Shown piece by piece: positions 1 to 7,125 of a stretch of DNA of 12,200 bases. The DNA comes from Planctomycetia bacterium (lineage in GTDB: Bacteria; Planctomycetota; UBA11346), in contig SYDV01000106.1 in the NCBI GenBank assembly GCA_005801395.1, positions 1 through 12,200 of the forward strand, given 5' to 3'. The position numbers were made by a program, and so were the translations under genes. The notes under the pieces are model-generated. The model had not been told where the DNA came from and ran no database searches. It saw only the letters and a list, made by a program, of their open reading frames with translations. Each line of letters opens with the position of its first letter. Position 1 is the first letter of the stretch.

Positions 1-573
1 GCTGGGTCAAAGGCTGATTTATTGCCACGTTTGAGTTTAACCGCGAGCGGTGGAACACGTTCAAATGAATTACGCGATGTTTTTGATCCGGAAAATATCG
101 TATGGAATCTGTTAGGGAATTTAACTCAGCCATTATTCGACGCTGGCCGACGCGACGCGGTGGTTGATGAACGCCAAGCGCGGGTTCGTGAAGCCGCTGC
201 GAATTGGGCGAGTTCCGCCATTAATGCTCTAAAAGAAGTCGAAACCGCCTTGGTCAACGGTGAAATTATTCAAGACCAAGTGCTTCATGGTCAGCGCGCT
301 GCCGAAGAAAGCGATGCGGTCGTTATTCATTTACGCGAACGTTACCGCGATGGACTGAGCGATGGGCTGACGTTGTTACGTGAACAACGCACCGCTCTCA
401 ACCAACAAATTACCCTACTGGCGCTTCGACTGGATCAATTACTCATTCGTATTGATTTATTATTGGCCTTAGGTGGGGCCTCTCTCGCTGATGAAGCAGA
501 TGTTATAACCAACGCCACCAACTCACCAACCATTTCGCCGGTTATAACACCGAAAGCTGGAGATAAGCCATGA
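1..573 (+). CDS. Outer-membrane efflux protein (TolC/NodT-like), 3' part only
   Basis: This is the outer-membrane channel of a tripartite RND pump, which forms the trans-periplasmic exit duct. The reading frame is open from base 1 with no stop, so the gene starts before the window. The TTG at 22 is an internal leucine inside the family motif A-D-L-L-P-R-L-S-L and not a start. Visible family marks are that motif, then a strand ending in Q-P-L-F-D-A-G-R-R (about residues 35-45 of the visible part). Two long amphipathic helices rich in Ala, Gln, Glu and Arg follow, containing the R-Y-R-D-G-L-S-D-G repeat signature, and the family ending A-L-G-G comes next. A tail of about 30 residues rich in Thr, Asn and Pro follows the last helix. 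The stop codon overlaps the next start (ATGA, 570-573), tying it to the adaptor and permease genes. The family is clear; the exported substrate cannot be told. Confidence 0.9.
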   Translation, partial: AGSKADLLPRLSLTASGGTRSNELRDVFDPENIVWNLLGNLTQPLFDAGRRDAVVDERQARVREAAANWASSAINALKEVETALVNGEIIQDQVLHGQRAAEESDAVVIHLRERYRDGLSDGLTLLREQRTALNQQITLLALRLDQLLIRIDLLLALGGASLADEADVITNATNSPTISPVITPKAGDKP

Positions 574-1769
574 GGCTTCTTTGGAAAATTATTTTGCCGG
601 TGATCGTTTTAGCTATTGGCGGCGCATTATTTAATTTTTTCCTCCTCACCAAACGTGACCCCGTACGTAAGCCGATTATTATTACCCCAGCAACGGTAAC
701 GGTTATAAGTGCTCAACCACAAACTCGCCGCGTCAATATCAGTACCCAAGGCTTAGTTCAGGCGCGTGCTACCAGCGCACTCGGGGCCGAAGTTGGCGGG
801 CGCGTGGTGTGGGTGCGGCCTGATTTGGCAACCGGAGTCTTAGTCCATGCCGGCGATGAACTTTTGCGCATTGATGACACCGATTATTTAGCGGCAGCAG
901 CAGAAGCGGAAGCGCAATTAGCTTTACGACAAAAAGAATTGGCAGAGGAACAATCCGAGGCCAGCCGCGCCGCACGTGAATGGTCGGCGATTGGCACTGG
1001 AGAACCGAGTGATTTAGTGTTGCGAAAACCACAATTAACCGCGGTTAAAGCACGCATCGCCGCCGCTGAAGCGGTTTTAATGAAAGCCAAGAACGATATT
1101 ACCCGCACCGTGGTACGCGCGCCGTATAAAGCACGCATTGAACGAAAAACCATTGATCTCGGTAGTCGAGTATCACCTGGCAGCGAATTATTGAGTCTAC
1201 AAGCTGCCGATGCTTACGAAGTAGTGATGCCTGTCACTCTAGATCAATTACGCTATTTATCCCTACCACTACGCGGTGAAGTGCTCACCAAAGGACCATC
1301 CGTCACGTTTTCCGCGACCTTGAGCGACACCGTTGTTAGTTGGCCGGGACGAGTCGTTCGCACTGAAGCCGGACTCAACGCGCAAACGCGCATGCTGCAA
1401 GTTATTGCACGCATTGAACAACCAGACGATGGAAGTGTTCATCCTTTAATGACTGGTCTTTTCGTAAAGGCTCACATTAGCGGCATTGAAGTTGAACACG
1501 CAGTGGAGTTGCCGCTTACGGTCCTCCAGGCAGATGATGCCATTTTTATTTTTCAAACTTCCGGTGGCGCCTCCGATAGCCTAAACGGTGTCGTTCAATC
1601 ACGAAAAGCCACGGTGATTGAACGGAATGAAACCAAGGTCTTGTTGCGTGGTGAATTAAAGCAAGGCGACTTAGTTATTAGTAGTCGAGTTTCTGGCATC
1701 CGTGATGGCATGATCGTAAAACGTGAAATAGATAAACCCAGCTTAGAATCTACGGGAAGCACGCCGTGA
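570..1769 (+). CDS. RND efflux periplasmic adaptor subunit (HlyD/membrane fusion protein family)
   Basis: This 399-residue protein would link the inner-membrane pump to the outer-membrane channel. Residues 5-26 form one hydrophobic N-terminal segment (signal anchor) with no lipobox cysteine, so it is probably anchored by the helix rather than by lipid. A lipoyl-like half follows (about 60-103, with the G-A-E-V-G-G-R-V motif). Next is an Ala/Glu/Lys-rich alpha-hairpin (about 105-178), then the second lipoyl half beginning T-V-V-R-A-P-Y (180-186). The beta-barrel and membrane-proximal domains run to the end. The order and length are typical of the family. The ATG overlaps the upstream stop, and GGAG at 559-562 lies 7 bases before it, which supports this start. 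The 3' end overlaps the permease start by 4 bases. Confidence 0.93.
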   Translation: MRLLWKIILPVIVLAIGGALFNFFLLTKRDPVRKPIIITPATVTVISAQPQTRRVNISTQGLVQARATSALGAEVGGRVVWVRPDLATGVLVHAGDELLRIDDTDYLAAAAEAEAQLALRQKELAEEQSEASRAAREWSAIGTGEPSDLVLRKPQLTAVKARIAAAEAVLMKAKNDITRTVVRAPYKARIERKTIDLGSRVSPGSELLSLQAADAYEVVMPVTLDQLRYLSLPLRGEVLTKGPSVTFSATLSDTVVSWPGRVVRTEAGLNAQTRMLQVIARIEQPDDGSVHPLMTGLFVKAHISGIEVEHAVELPLTVLQADDAIFIFQTSGGASDSLNGVVQSRKATVIERNETKVLLRGELKQGDLVISSRVSGIRDGMIVKREIDKPSLESTGSTP

Positions 1770-4700
1770 ACGGCCTGATTCGCTGGTTCGCTGGCAACAG
1801 CGTCGCCGCCAATTTTTTAATGTTGACGGTAATAGCGGCGGGTTTGTTGTCGGCCTGGAATATCAAACGTGAACTCATTCCCGCAGCCACACTAGATGTC
1901 GTACGGGTATCGGTCGCCTATCCCGGCGCGACGCCAGTCGAAGTCGAAGAAGGAATTATTCTGGCGCTTGAGGAATCGATCAGCGATTTGCCTGGGTTTG
2001 ATAAAATTACGGCGACGGCAGCGGAAGGCATCGGTTCGTTGACGCTCGAAGTCAGCGACGGTTTTGAGGTCCGTAATTTACTCAACGATGTAAAAGGTCG
2101 CGTTGACGGCATCCGTAATTTTCCCGTCGATGCCGAAAAACCGATCATCGAAGCACCAGTTCTTACCCGCAGCATCTTAGGCCTAGCGGTTTATGGTAAT
2201 TTAGATGAACGTGGTTTACGCCTAGTCGCAGAGCAAGTACGTGACGATTTACTGCGCTTAAATGGTATCACCCAGGTGTCTTTGGCCGCAGCGCCGGCCT
2301 ATGAAATCGCCATTGAAGTGTCTGAAGATACACTGCGCCGCTACGGCATGACGTTTGATGAAGTCGCAGGGGCAGTGCGTAAAAGTTCCCTCGATTTACC
2401 CGCCGGATCGATTAAACGCCAAGGCGGAGAAATTTTACTACGCTCAAAAGGACAGGCTTATCGCGGAGATGAATTCAGACAGTTAATTTTACGAACTGAT
2501 GAAAATGGTGGAATTGTTCGCCTGCAAGATGTCGCCAAAATTCGTGACGGTTTTGCCGATGTTGATCTCTATTCTAAATTTAGTGGGCAGCGTGCGATTT
2601 TAATCATGGTGTCACAAGTAGGGAACCAAGACATCATGGCGATGTCACGGCAAGTTCGTGACTATGTCGCAGAAGCTCCGCAACGCCTGCAATCAGGAAT
2701 CGGCTTGTCCATCTGGCAAGATACTTCGGTCTTGTATCAAGACCGCATGAACACCTTAACGAGCAATGCGATTAGTGGCCTCATTTTAGTTTTCGTTGCC
2801 CTGGCCTTATTTCTGCGTCTGCGTTTGGCAATTTGGGTGACCCTTGGCATTCCTATGAGCTTCCTTGGGGCCTTATGGATTATGCCGATGATGGATGCCA
2901 GTCTCAATATGATCAGTATGTTTGCCTTTATATTAGTCTTAGGCATTGTGGTTGATGATGCCATTGTGGTGTCTGAGGCTATTCACACCGATCAAGAAAA
3001 CGGAAAGCCAGGTAAAGAAGGCGCCATTAGTGGCGTGCTGCGGGTCGCACGTCCCGTGATGATGGCTGTCATCACTACGCTCATCGCATTTGCTCCGATG
3101 ATGTTTATTTCCGGTGTAGAAGGCTCCTTTTGGCGGCTCATTCCCATTGTGGTGATCGCTACGCTTAGTTTTTCCCTGCTCGAAAGTCTATTAATTTTAC
3201 CGGCTCATCTTTGCCATCCTCACTATACGGGTGTTCGCTCTCGTTGGTCACCACTCTACTGGACGGCTGCGACGCAAGACGTCGTTGATGTAGGTTTACA
3301 AGGATTTATTCATCGACTGTATCTACCTCTCCTAAAACGCGCGCTCGCGTGGCGTTATTTAACCATCTCAATTTTTTTCAGTATTATCTTAGCCATTACC
3401 GGCTATTTGGCTGGTGGGCATCTGCGCTTTACGGGCTTCCCCTCGTTCGCTGGCGATTCCATTGCGGTGAAAATCGAAATGCCGATTGGCAGTCATGTCT
3501 CAGCCACGGAACAAGTACTGGAACGCGTGGTGACAGCACTTGAAACCATGCGACCGCATTACGATAGCGACACTCATACCGACACAGATAAAAAACCTAT
3601 TTTCAGTCATGTTCTACTCAGCATCGGCGCGACCCCAGGAGAAAGTGGACGCATGGGACGTCCTGGTTCGGGCGGCGGTAGTGGACAATTGGCTGAGGTA
3701 ATGTTGCAATGCCAAAACTTACGCGAACGCGGCGTTGATATCCGTGAAATCCAAAAAAAATGGGAGCAACTGGTAGGTAAACCACCAGGCATCAAAGCGA
3801 TCACTTTTACCAATGAATTAGGCAATCGGGGACAGGATATCGCCCTGCGTTTAATTGGTTCGGATTTAAAAGAATTACAACAAGCTTCAACTTGGCTACA
3901 ACAGGAGCTACGTGCCATTGATGGCGTTTATCGTACACAAGACGATTTTTCGGATGGCAAAGAAGAGATAGTCCTGCACATCACACCAGCCGCACAAACC
4001 TTAGGTCTACGGCAACAAGACCTCGCGCGACAAGTTAGACAGGCATTCTATGGCGAAGAAGTACAACGCATTTTACGTGGCCGTGATGAAATTAAAGTCA
4101 TGGTCCGATATCCCGAAGAAGACCGGCGACGGCTCGACACCTTAGAACAGATGCGCGTGCGCACCAGTCAAGGCGCTGAAGTCCCGTTTAGCGATGTCGC
4201 CGCTGTCCAACGACAACTTGGATTTCCAAGCATCCGTAGGCAAAACCGTGAACGTGTCATTGAAATAACCGGGGACGTCGATCAAACACGCGTTGATCCT
4301 GGAACCGTTAATGCCGCGCTCACAAACCGACTACTACCCGAACTGACGACAAAATTCCCAGGGATAAAAGGCTCATTTAGTGGATCCGTCGAACGACAAA
4401 ATGAAGCCACCCGCGACCTCGTCATTGGCTTTGTCTTCGCTTTGTTTGTCATGTATGCAGTCATGGCAATAACATTTCGTTCCTACTTACAGCCCGCATT
4501 AATTATGACCGCCATCCCATTTGGCATTGTTGGTGCCATCCTTGGCCATTTATTAATTGGCATTGATTTAAGTATGCTCAGCATCATGGGCATCATCGCT
4601 TTATCCGGCGTGGTGGTGAACGATAACTTGGTCTTAATCGACGCCATCAACACCTGCCGCGCAGAAGGTAAGCCATTGCGTATTGCCGTCGTAGAGGCCG

Positions 4701-4966
4701 CCACCAGCCGTTTCCGCGCGGTTATGCTTACCACCCTGACCACCTTTGTCGGATTAGCCCCACTCATTTTAGAGACCAGCGTGCAGGCCCAGTTTTTAAT
4801 TCCCATGGCCGTTTCGCTGGCCTTTGGCGTCCTTTTTGCCACCACCATTACGCTGTTATTTGTCCCGATTATTTACTTGGTATTAGAAGATGTCTTACGC
4901 ACAGGACGTTGGATCTTTTTTGATTCGACCGTGGCTGCGGACGAGCATGATAAAGCCGGTCATTGA
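1766..4966 (+). CDS. RND multidrug-type efflux permease (AcrB/HAE-like inner-membrane subunit)
   Basis: This is the proton-driven inner-membrane pump of the efflux system: 1066 residues, the full family length. It has the duplicated layout of twelve membrane segments and two large periplasmic loops. The N-terminus starts with a short amphipathic stretch and then the first membrane helix (residues 12-29). The TM4 proton-relay motif G-I-V-V-D-D-A-I-V-V places the acidic pair at Asp397-Asp398, matching Asp407/408 of AcrB. The matching TM10 segment reads V-V-V-N-D-N-L-V-L-I-D (949-959) and lacks the lysine AcrB has there. A glycine-rich stretch lies in the second periplasmic loop (about 632-641). 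The start is GTG at 1766, overlapping the adaptor stop as GTGA, with GGGAAG at 1754-1759 as a possible ribosome site. No terminator was found in the 19 bases before the convergent gene. The substrate could be drugs, lipids or another hydrophobic compound. Confidence 0.95.
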   Translation: MNGLIRWFAGNSVAANFLMLTVIAAGLLSAWNIKRELIPAATLDVVRVSVAYPGATPVEVEEGIILALEESISDLPGFDKITATAAEGIGSLTLEVSDGFEVRNLLNDVKGRVDGIRNFPVDAEKPIIEAPVLTRSILGLAVYGNLDERGLRLVAEQVRDDLLRLNGITQVSLAAAPAYEIAIEVSEDTLRRYGMTFDEVAGAVRKSSLDLPAGSIKRQGGEILLRSKGQAYRGDEFRQLILRTDENGGIVRLQDVAKIRDGFADVDLYSKFSGQRAILIMVSQVGNQDIMAMSRQVRDYVAEAPQRLQSGIGLSIWQDTSVLYQDRMNTLTSNAISGLILVFVALALFLRLRLAIWVTLGIPMSFLGALWIMPMMDASLNMISMFAFILVLGIVVDDAIVVSEAIHTDQENGKPGKEGAISGVLRVARPVMMAVITTLIAFAPMMFISGVEGSFWRLIPIVVIATLSFSLLESLLILPAHLCHPHYTGVRSRWSPLYWTAATQDVVDVGLQGFIHRLYLPLLKRALAWRYLTISIFFSIILAITGYLAGGHLRFTGFPSFAGDSIAVKIEMPIGSHVSATEQVLERVVTALETMRPHYDSDTHTDTDKKPIFSHVLLSIGATPGESGRMGRPGSGGGSGQLAEVMLQCQNLRERGVDIREIQKKWEQLVGKPPGIKAITFTNELGNRGQDIALRLIGSDLKELQQASTWLQQELRAIDGVYRTQDDFSDGKEEIVLHITPAAQTLGLRQQDLARQVRQAFYGEEVQRILRGRDEIKVMVRYPEEDRRRLDTLEQMRVRTSQGAEVPFSDVAAVQRQLGFPSIRRQNRERVIEITGDVDQTRVDPGTVNAALTNRLLPELTTKFPGIKGSFSGSVERQNEATRDLVIGFVFALFVMYAVMAITFRSYLQPALIMTAIPFGIVGAILGHLLIGIDLSMLSIMGIIALSGVVVNDNLVLIDAINTCRAEGKPLRIAVVEAATSRFRAVMLTTLTTFVGLAPLILETSVQAQFLIPMAVSLAFGVLFATTITLLFVPIIYLVLEDVLRTGRWIFFDSTVAADEHDKAGH

Positions 4967-4985
4967 ACCTGTAATCCAGGCAGAT

Positions 4986-5843
4986 TTATCGTGCGCTATA
5001 ATCGCGATCCATATCAAAGGTCAGGCGATGGAAGCGACGCTCAGTAACGGCTTCTGATACTGGGCTGCGACCATGTAACCAATTGCGATCGTCAATTAAA
5101 TATCCTTCGCCGCGGAACAAACAAACAGACTGCATGCCGCGCGTCATCGACGCCTGCAATCGCTTACACCAGGGTTTGCGCCAGTCGTAAATAAGGTCAT
5201 ACATTTTATTGTAGCTGTCTTTTGCCAACGGCAGATCCAATAACTGCGCCACTTCCTGGTGAGCTTTTTTCGGCACTCCAGGCACCGTCTGCATACTCCG
5301 AAGTAATTGTTTTCGCGTTAAAAATAAAGATGCGCCGCTACCGTCATCGGGAACATCGTCAAAAATTAGCCATAATTTGGTCGGTAAATATAAGTCGGCA
5401 TGCAAATTAAATCCCGGATCATTTTTCTCTGGCGACACGGGTGAATATAAAGAAGCCGCTGGATCGCCGTCTTGCTCAATAAATGCTACCCGCAACAACG
5501 CGAACAACGCACGGATCTCATCGCTACTGAGCGTCGGCGACAACATACGGCGAAAAAAGACTGCCTTTTTTCCACAAGGTTGCGTCTTCAAAGCAGGTAA
5601 AAACTGTTGGATTTCTTGACGAAGTTCCGGTGCTAATTTTCCAAAGGATATGGTATAGGTCTTATCATATGGCTTACACGACGGAACGCGGGTCATACTC
5701 ACACGTCGCCGTAACGCCCCGGCCTGTCGCAAATTTCCAATTAATCGACGAAAAGCTGGTGACCACGTCAGCCATAAACTTTCCCGCGCCAATACATTAT
5801 TCTTGAGTCGTGCCGGCACGGTGGTCGCGGAAAAGATACTCAT
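4986..5843 (-). CDS. Putative Fe(II)/2-oxoglutarate-dependent oxygenase (TauD/clavaminate synthase-like fold)
   Basis: This is a 285-residue protein without signal peptide or membrane segment, so probably cytoplasmic. The oxygenase call rests on spaced residues. F-N-L-H-A-D-L-Y gives His148 and Asp150 as an HxD iron pair. N-W-L-H-G-R gives a distal His257 109 residues later. R-R-F-H-R-L-T-F-D gives Arg269, Arg270 or Arg273 as a candidate 2-oxoglutarate binder. The L-H-G-R ... R-x-x-R-L-x-F layout resembles the C-terminal part of TauD-like enzymes. The first 120 residues are basic and not recognised. ATG at 5843 is preceded by a strong AAGGAG (5854-5859) 10 bases upstream, which fixes the start. 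It is a single-gene unit, convergent with the efflux operon. The substrate is unknown. A related jelly-roll oxygenase class such as a phytanoyl-CoA hydroxylase-like protein remains possible. Confidence 0.6.
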   Translation of the reverse strand: MSIFSATTVPARLKNNVLARESLWLTWSPAFRRLIGNLRQAGALRRRVSMTRVPSCKPYDKTYTISFGKLAPELRQEIQQFLPALKTQPCGKKAVFFRRMLSPTLSSDEIRALFALLRVAFIEQDGDPAASLYSPVSPEKNDPGFNLHADLYLPTKLWLIFDDVPDDGSGASLFLTRKQLLRSMQTVPGVPKKAHQEVAQLLDLPLAKDSYNKMYDLIYDWRKPWCKRLQASMTRGMQSVCLFRGEGYLIDDRNWLHGRSPVSEAVTERRFHRLTFDMDRDYSAR

Positions 5844-5909
5844 ACTAGTGGATCTCCTTCTACTCCCAGTGACAAAAGCAACCGGAATTGCGCGGAAAAG
5901 TAATTCGGT

Positions 5910-5934
5910 ATTATAAATAGCAAAATAAATTATA
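5910..5934 (-). promoter_or_regulatory. AT-rich -10 candidates for the oxygenase gene
   Basis: Read on the minus strand, two perfect TATAAT hexamers lie at 5934-5929 and 5915-5910, about 67-90 bases before the oxygenase ATG. No good -35 box is spaced correctly for either: TTGCCC at 5943-5938 is 22 bases from the second hexamer. A sigma-70 start here is plausible but not proven. Confidence 0.3.
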
Positions 5935-6205
5935 CTCGGGCAAGTACGATCGATTTCATCTCGTTACGAACCTGACAGAACAGTATGGATCATTCCGGGT
6001 GCGCGCTTTTTCCTTGCCATCCAACACCACCCTAGTTTATCGCTGTGCCACCCCAACGATTTCCAACGGTTGAGGGGAAGTTTTATCTATGAAGACGGAA
6101 TAAGAAACGCGACCGCGGACGATTTAGTCCACGATTATTTCCAATATTGGATGTATTCGTCCATTTTACCGGCGTATCATTTTTCATACTCGCCAAGAAA
6201 CTATC

Positions 6206-6221
6206 GATTAATGAATTAATC
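6206..6221. repeat. Perfect 7-base inverted repeat, possible operator
   Basis: GATTAATGAATTAATC has two perfect 7-base arms around a 2-base centre. It lies 38 bases before the sigma-54-like motif and 126 bases before the peptidase-like start codon. Its symmetry and position would suit a dimeric regulator, but its AT-rich make-up makes chance occurrence possible. Confidence 0.3.
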
Positions 6222-6257
6222 ACCGTCAATACGCGGTAGACGTCCTGTCTAAAATAC

Positions 6258-6274
6258 TTGGCACTCGCTGCGCT
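6258..6274 (+). promoter_or_regulatory. Sigma-54-like -24/-12 promoter candidate
   Basis: The sequence TTGGCACTCGCTGCGCT matches the -24 box (TTGGCAC) fully. It keeps the invariant GG (6260-6261) and GC (6272-6273) with exactly 10 bases between them, as sigma-54 promoters require. The -12 box has GCGCT where TTGCT would be ideal. It would start transcription about 60 bases before the 6348 start codon. A sigma-70 reading (TTGGCA with TATCGC, 15-base spacer) is poorer. Confidence 0.3.
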
Positions 6275-6275
6275 A

Positions 6276-6309
6276 AGCTATCGCATGCAAGTCGGTCTAT
6301 CAGATAGCT
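6276..6309 (+). promoter_or_regulatory. Leader hairpin before the peptidase-like gene
   Basis: AGCTATC (6276-6282) pairs perfectly with GATAGCT (6303-6309) across a 20-base loop. It falls between the promoter candidate and the GGAGG ribosome site at 6337-6341, so in RNA it would form a small hairpin in the untranslated leader. No known riboswitch pattern was recognised. Confidence 0.2.
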
Positions 6310-6347
6310 GATGGCACCTGCTGCTCACACCAACACGGAGGTTTTCC

Positions 6348-6989
6348 ATGATCCTTTGGGGTAATGAACACCAAGCACGCGCCGAGGCACTCGCCAAAGC
6401 GTATCACGAAACGTCTGCTGGTATCAGCAGCTTATCTCGCGGGAGCGAGGGAATTACCGCTAGCGTCAGCGACGATGCGACGCTGAGTATTTGGGGGCAT
6501 GGTGACGCCACCCATTTCTCAGAGATGATGGATGTCGAATGCGGTCTGCTGATCTGCAATTGGAAGGCTAAAAATAAAAATTTGAAAAACGTTGAGCTGA
6601 TCACTTGCGACGCGCAACATAATATCATCCCGCTTGCCGGTTATGCTCGTCGCGTTCTAGCATTTATCACTGACCGTAAAGTTAGCGTGAGCATCAAAGC
6701 AATGCCCGTTGGGCAACATGCAGATGACTGTTCGATTTTGTGGGCAAACGCCGTAACCGCGACGTTCAGCTATATCACAGCTCCTAGCCAGCAAACCTTT
6801 GCTTTTGCAAATCAAAGATTGCAGACCATTGAACCCAGCAACGGTTTTGACCTAGCCATTACCTCTGCTGAATTAGCCAAAGAACGCAGTCTAACCGCTC
6901 CCAAAAACTTCACCGTGAACGGCGGTGCATTCAACGTTTTACGCGCCACACTTGGTGAAGTCGTACTGGTGAAAAAAGCCCTGGGTTAA
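6348..6989 (+). CDS. Putative clan CD cysteine peptidase-like protein (caspase/C80-like signature)
   Basis: This is a 213-residue protein that I do not recognise as a named family. It has no signal peptide and no membrane segment. Two short blocks fit the clan CD layout shared by caspases, gingipains, clostripain and toxin C80 self-processing domains. The first is a hydrophobic strand followed by His-Gly (T-L-S-I-W-G-H-G, His51). The second is a hydrophobic strand followed by cysteine (V-E-L-I-T-C-D-A-Q, Cys87). The 36-residue gap between the dyad residues is in the range seen for the fold. N-terminal M-I-L-W-G could be the first core strand. The C-terminal 120 residues are Ala- and Thr-rich and unassigned. 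GGAGG at 6337-6341, 6 bases before the ATG, fixes the start. It is a single-gene unit flanked by a long intergenic region and a hairpin terminator. Peptidase activity is inferred only; a non-catalytic homologue is possible. Confidence 0.45.
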   Translation: MILWGNEHQARAEALAKAYHETSAGISSLSRGSEGITASVSDDATLSIWGHGDATHFSEMMDVECGLLICNWKAKNKNLKNVELITCDAQHNIIPLAGYARRVLAFITDRKVSVSIKAMPVGQHADDCSILWANAVTATFSYITAPSQQTFAFANQRLQTIEPSNGFDLAITSAELAKERSLTAPKNFTVNGGAFNVLRATLGEVVLVKKALG

Positions 6990-7009
6990 ACTTTATTTTA
7001 TTCGATAAA

Positions 7010-7043
7010 CAAACGTCTGAGCATAACCATGCTCGGACGTTTG
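7010..7043. terminator. Strong hairpin terminator between convergent genes
   Basis: Two 15-base arms (7010-7024 and 7029-7043) pair with a single T:G wobble around an AACC loop. It sits 20 bases after the stop of the peptidase-like gene. The following bases on the plus strand are not a clean T-run. On the minus strand the stem is followed by a T-rich stretch (TTTATC), so it may end transcription from both sides, including the DUF1501 operon. Confidence 0.75.
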
Positions 7044-7125
7044 CTATTAATCAGAATACACCGTTGAAACGTGAAATTACACAGCCAAGTCGCCACACCA
7101 TTGCGGCACCGATGCCATTATCGAA

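Larger units (their letters stand above)
5844..6347. other. 504-base intergenic region between two divergent genes
   Basis: No convincing gene lies here. The longest ATG-started frames I examined are about 16 codons (from 5985) and 22 codons (from 6151), and neither has a ribosome site. The left end is AT-rich (about 5900-5940) and should carry the promoter for the minus-strand oxygenase gene. The right end carries the leader of the plus-strand gene. Between them are several short inverted repeats: CCAATATTGG at 6141-6150, GATTAATGAATTAATC at 6206-6221, TAGAC/GTCTA at 6237-6251, and a 7-base stem at 6276-6309. The length is well above the other gaps in this window, so either regulation or a decayed gene is possible. 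Confidence 0.6.

Noticed and set aside
22..573. TTG at 22 as the start of the outer-membrane factor gene
   Set aside because: The frame is open back to base 1 and the TTG falls inside a conserved family motif; the protein would lack its N-terminal half and signal peptide. It is a gene cut by the window edge.
4967..4985. CCTG/CAGG inverted repeat as a terminator for the efflux operon
   Set aside because: Only a 4-base stem with no T-run; too weak to call.
6151..6219. 22-codon frame in the long intergenic region
   Set aside because: No Shine-Dalgarno before its ATG, no recognisable sequence, and its end overlaps the 6206 palindrome; likely chance.
6990..7125. Attachment site or mobile-element end at the strong hairpin
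   Set aside because: The inverted repeat is compact with a 4-base loop right after a stop codon, which fits a terminator; no integrase, transposase or flanking direct repeat is present.
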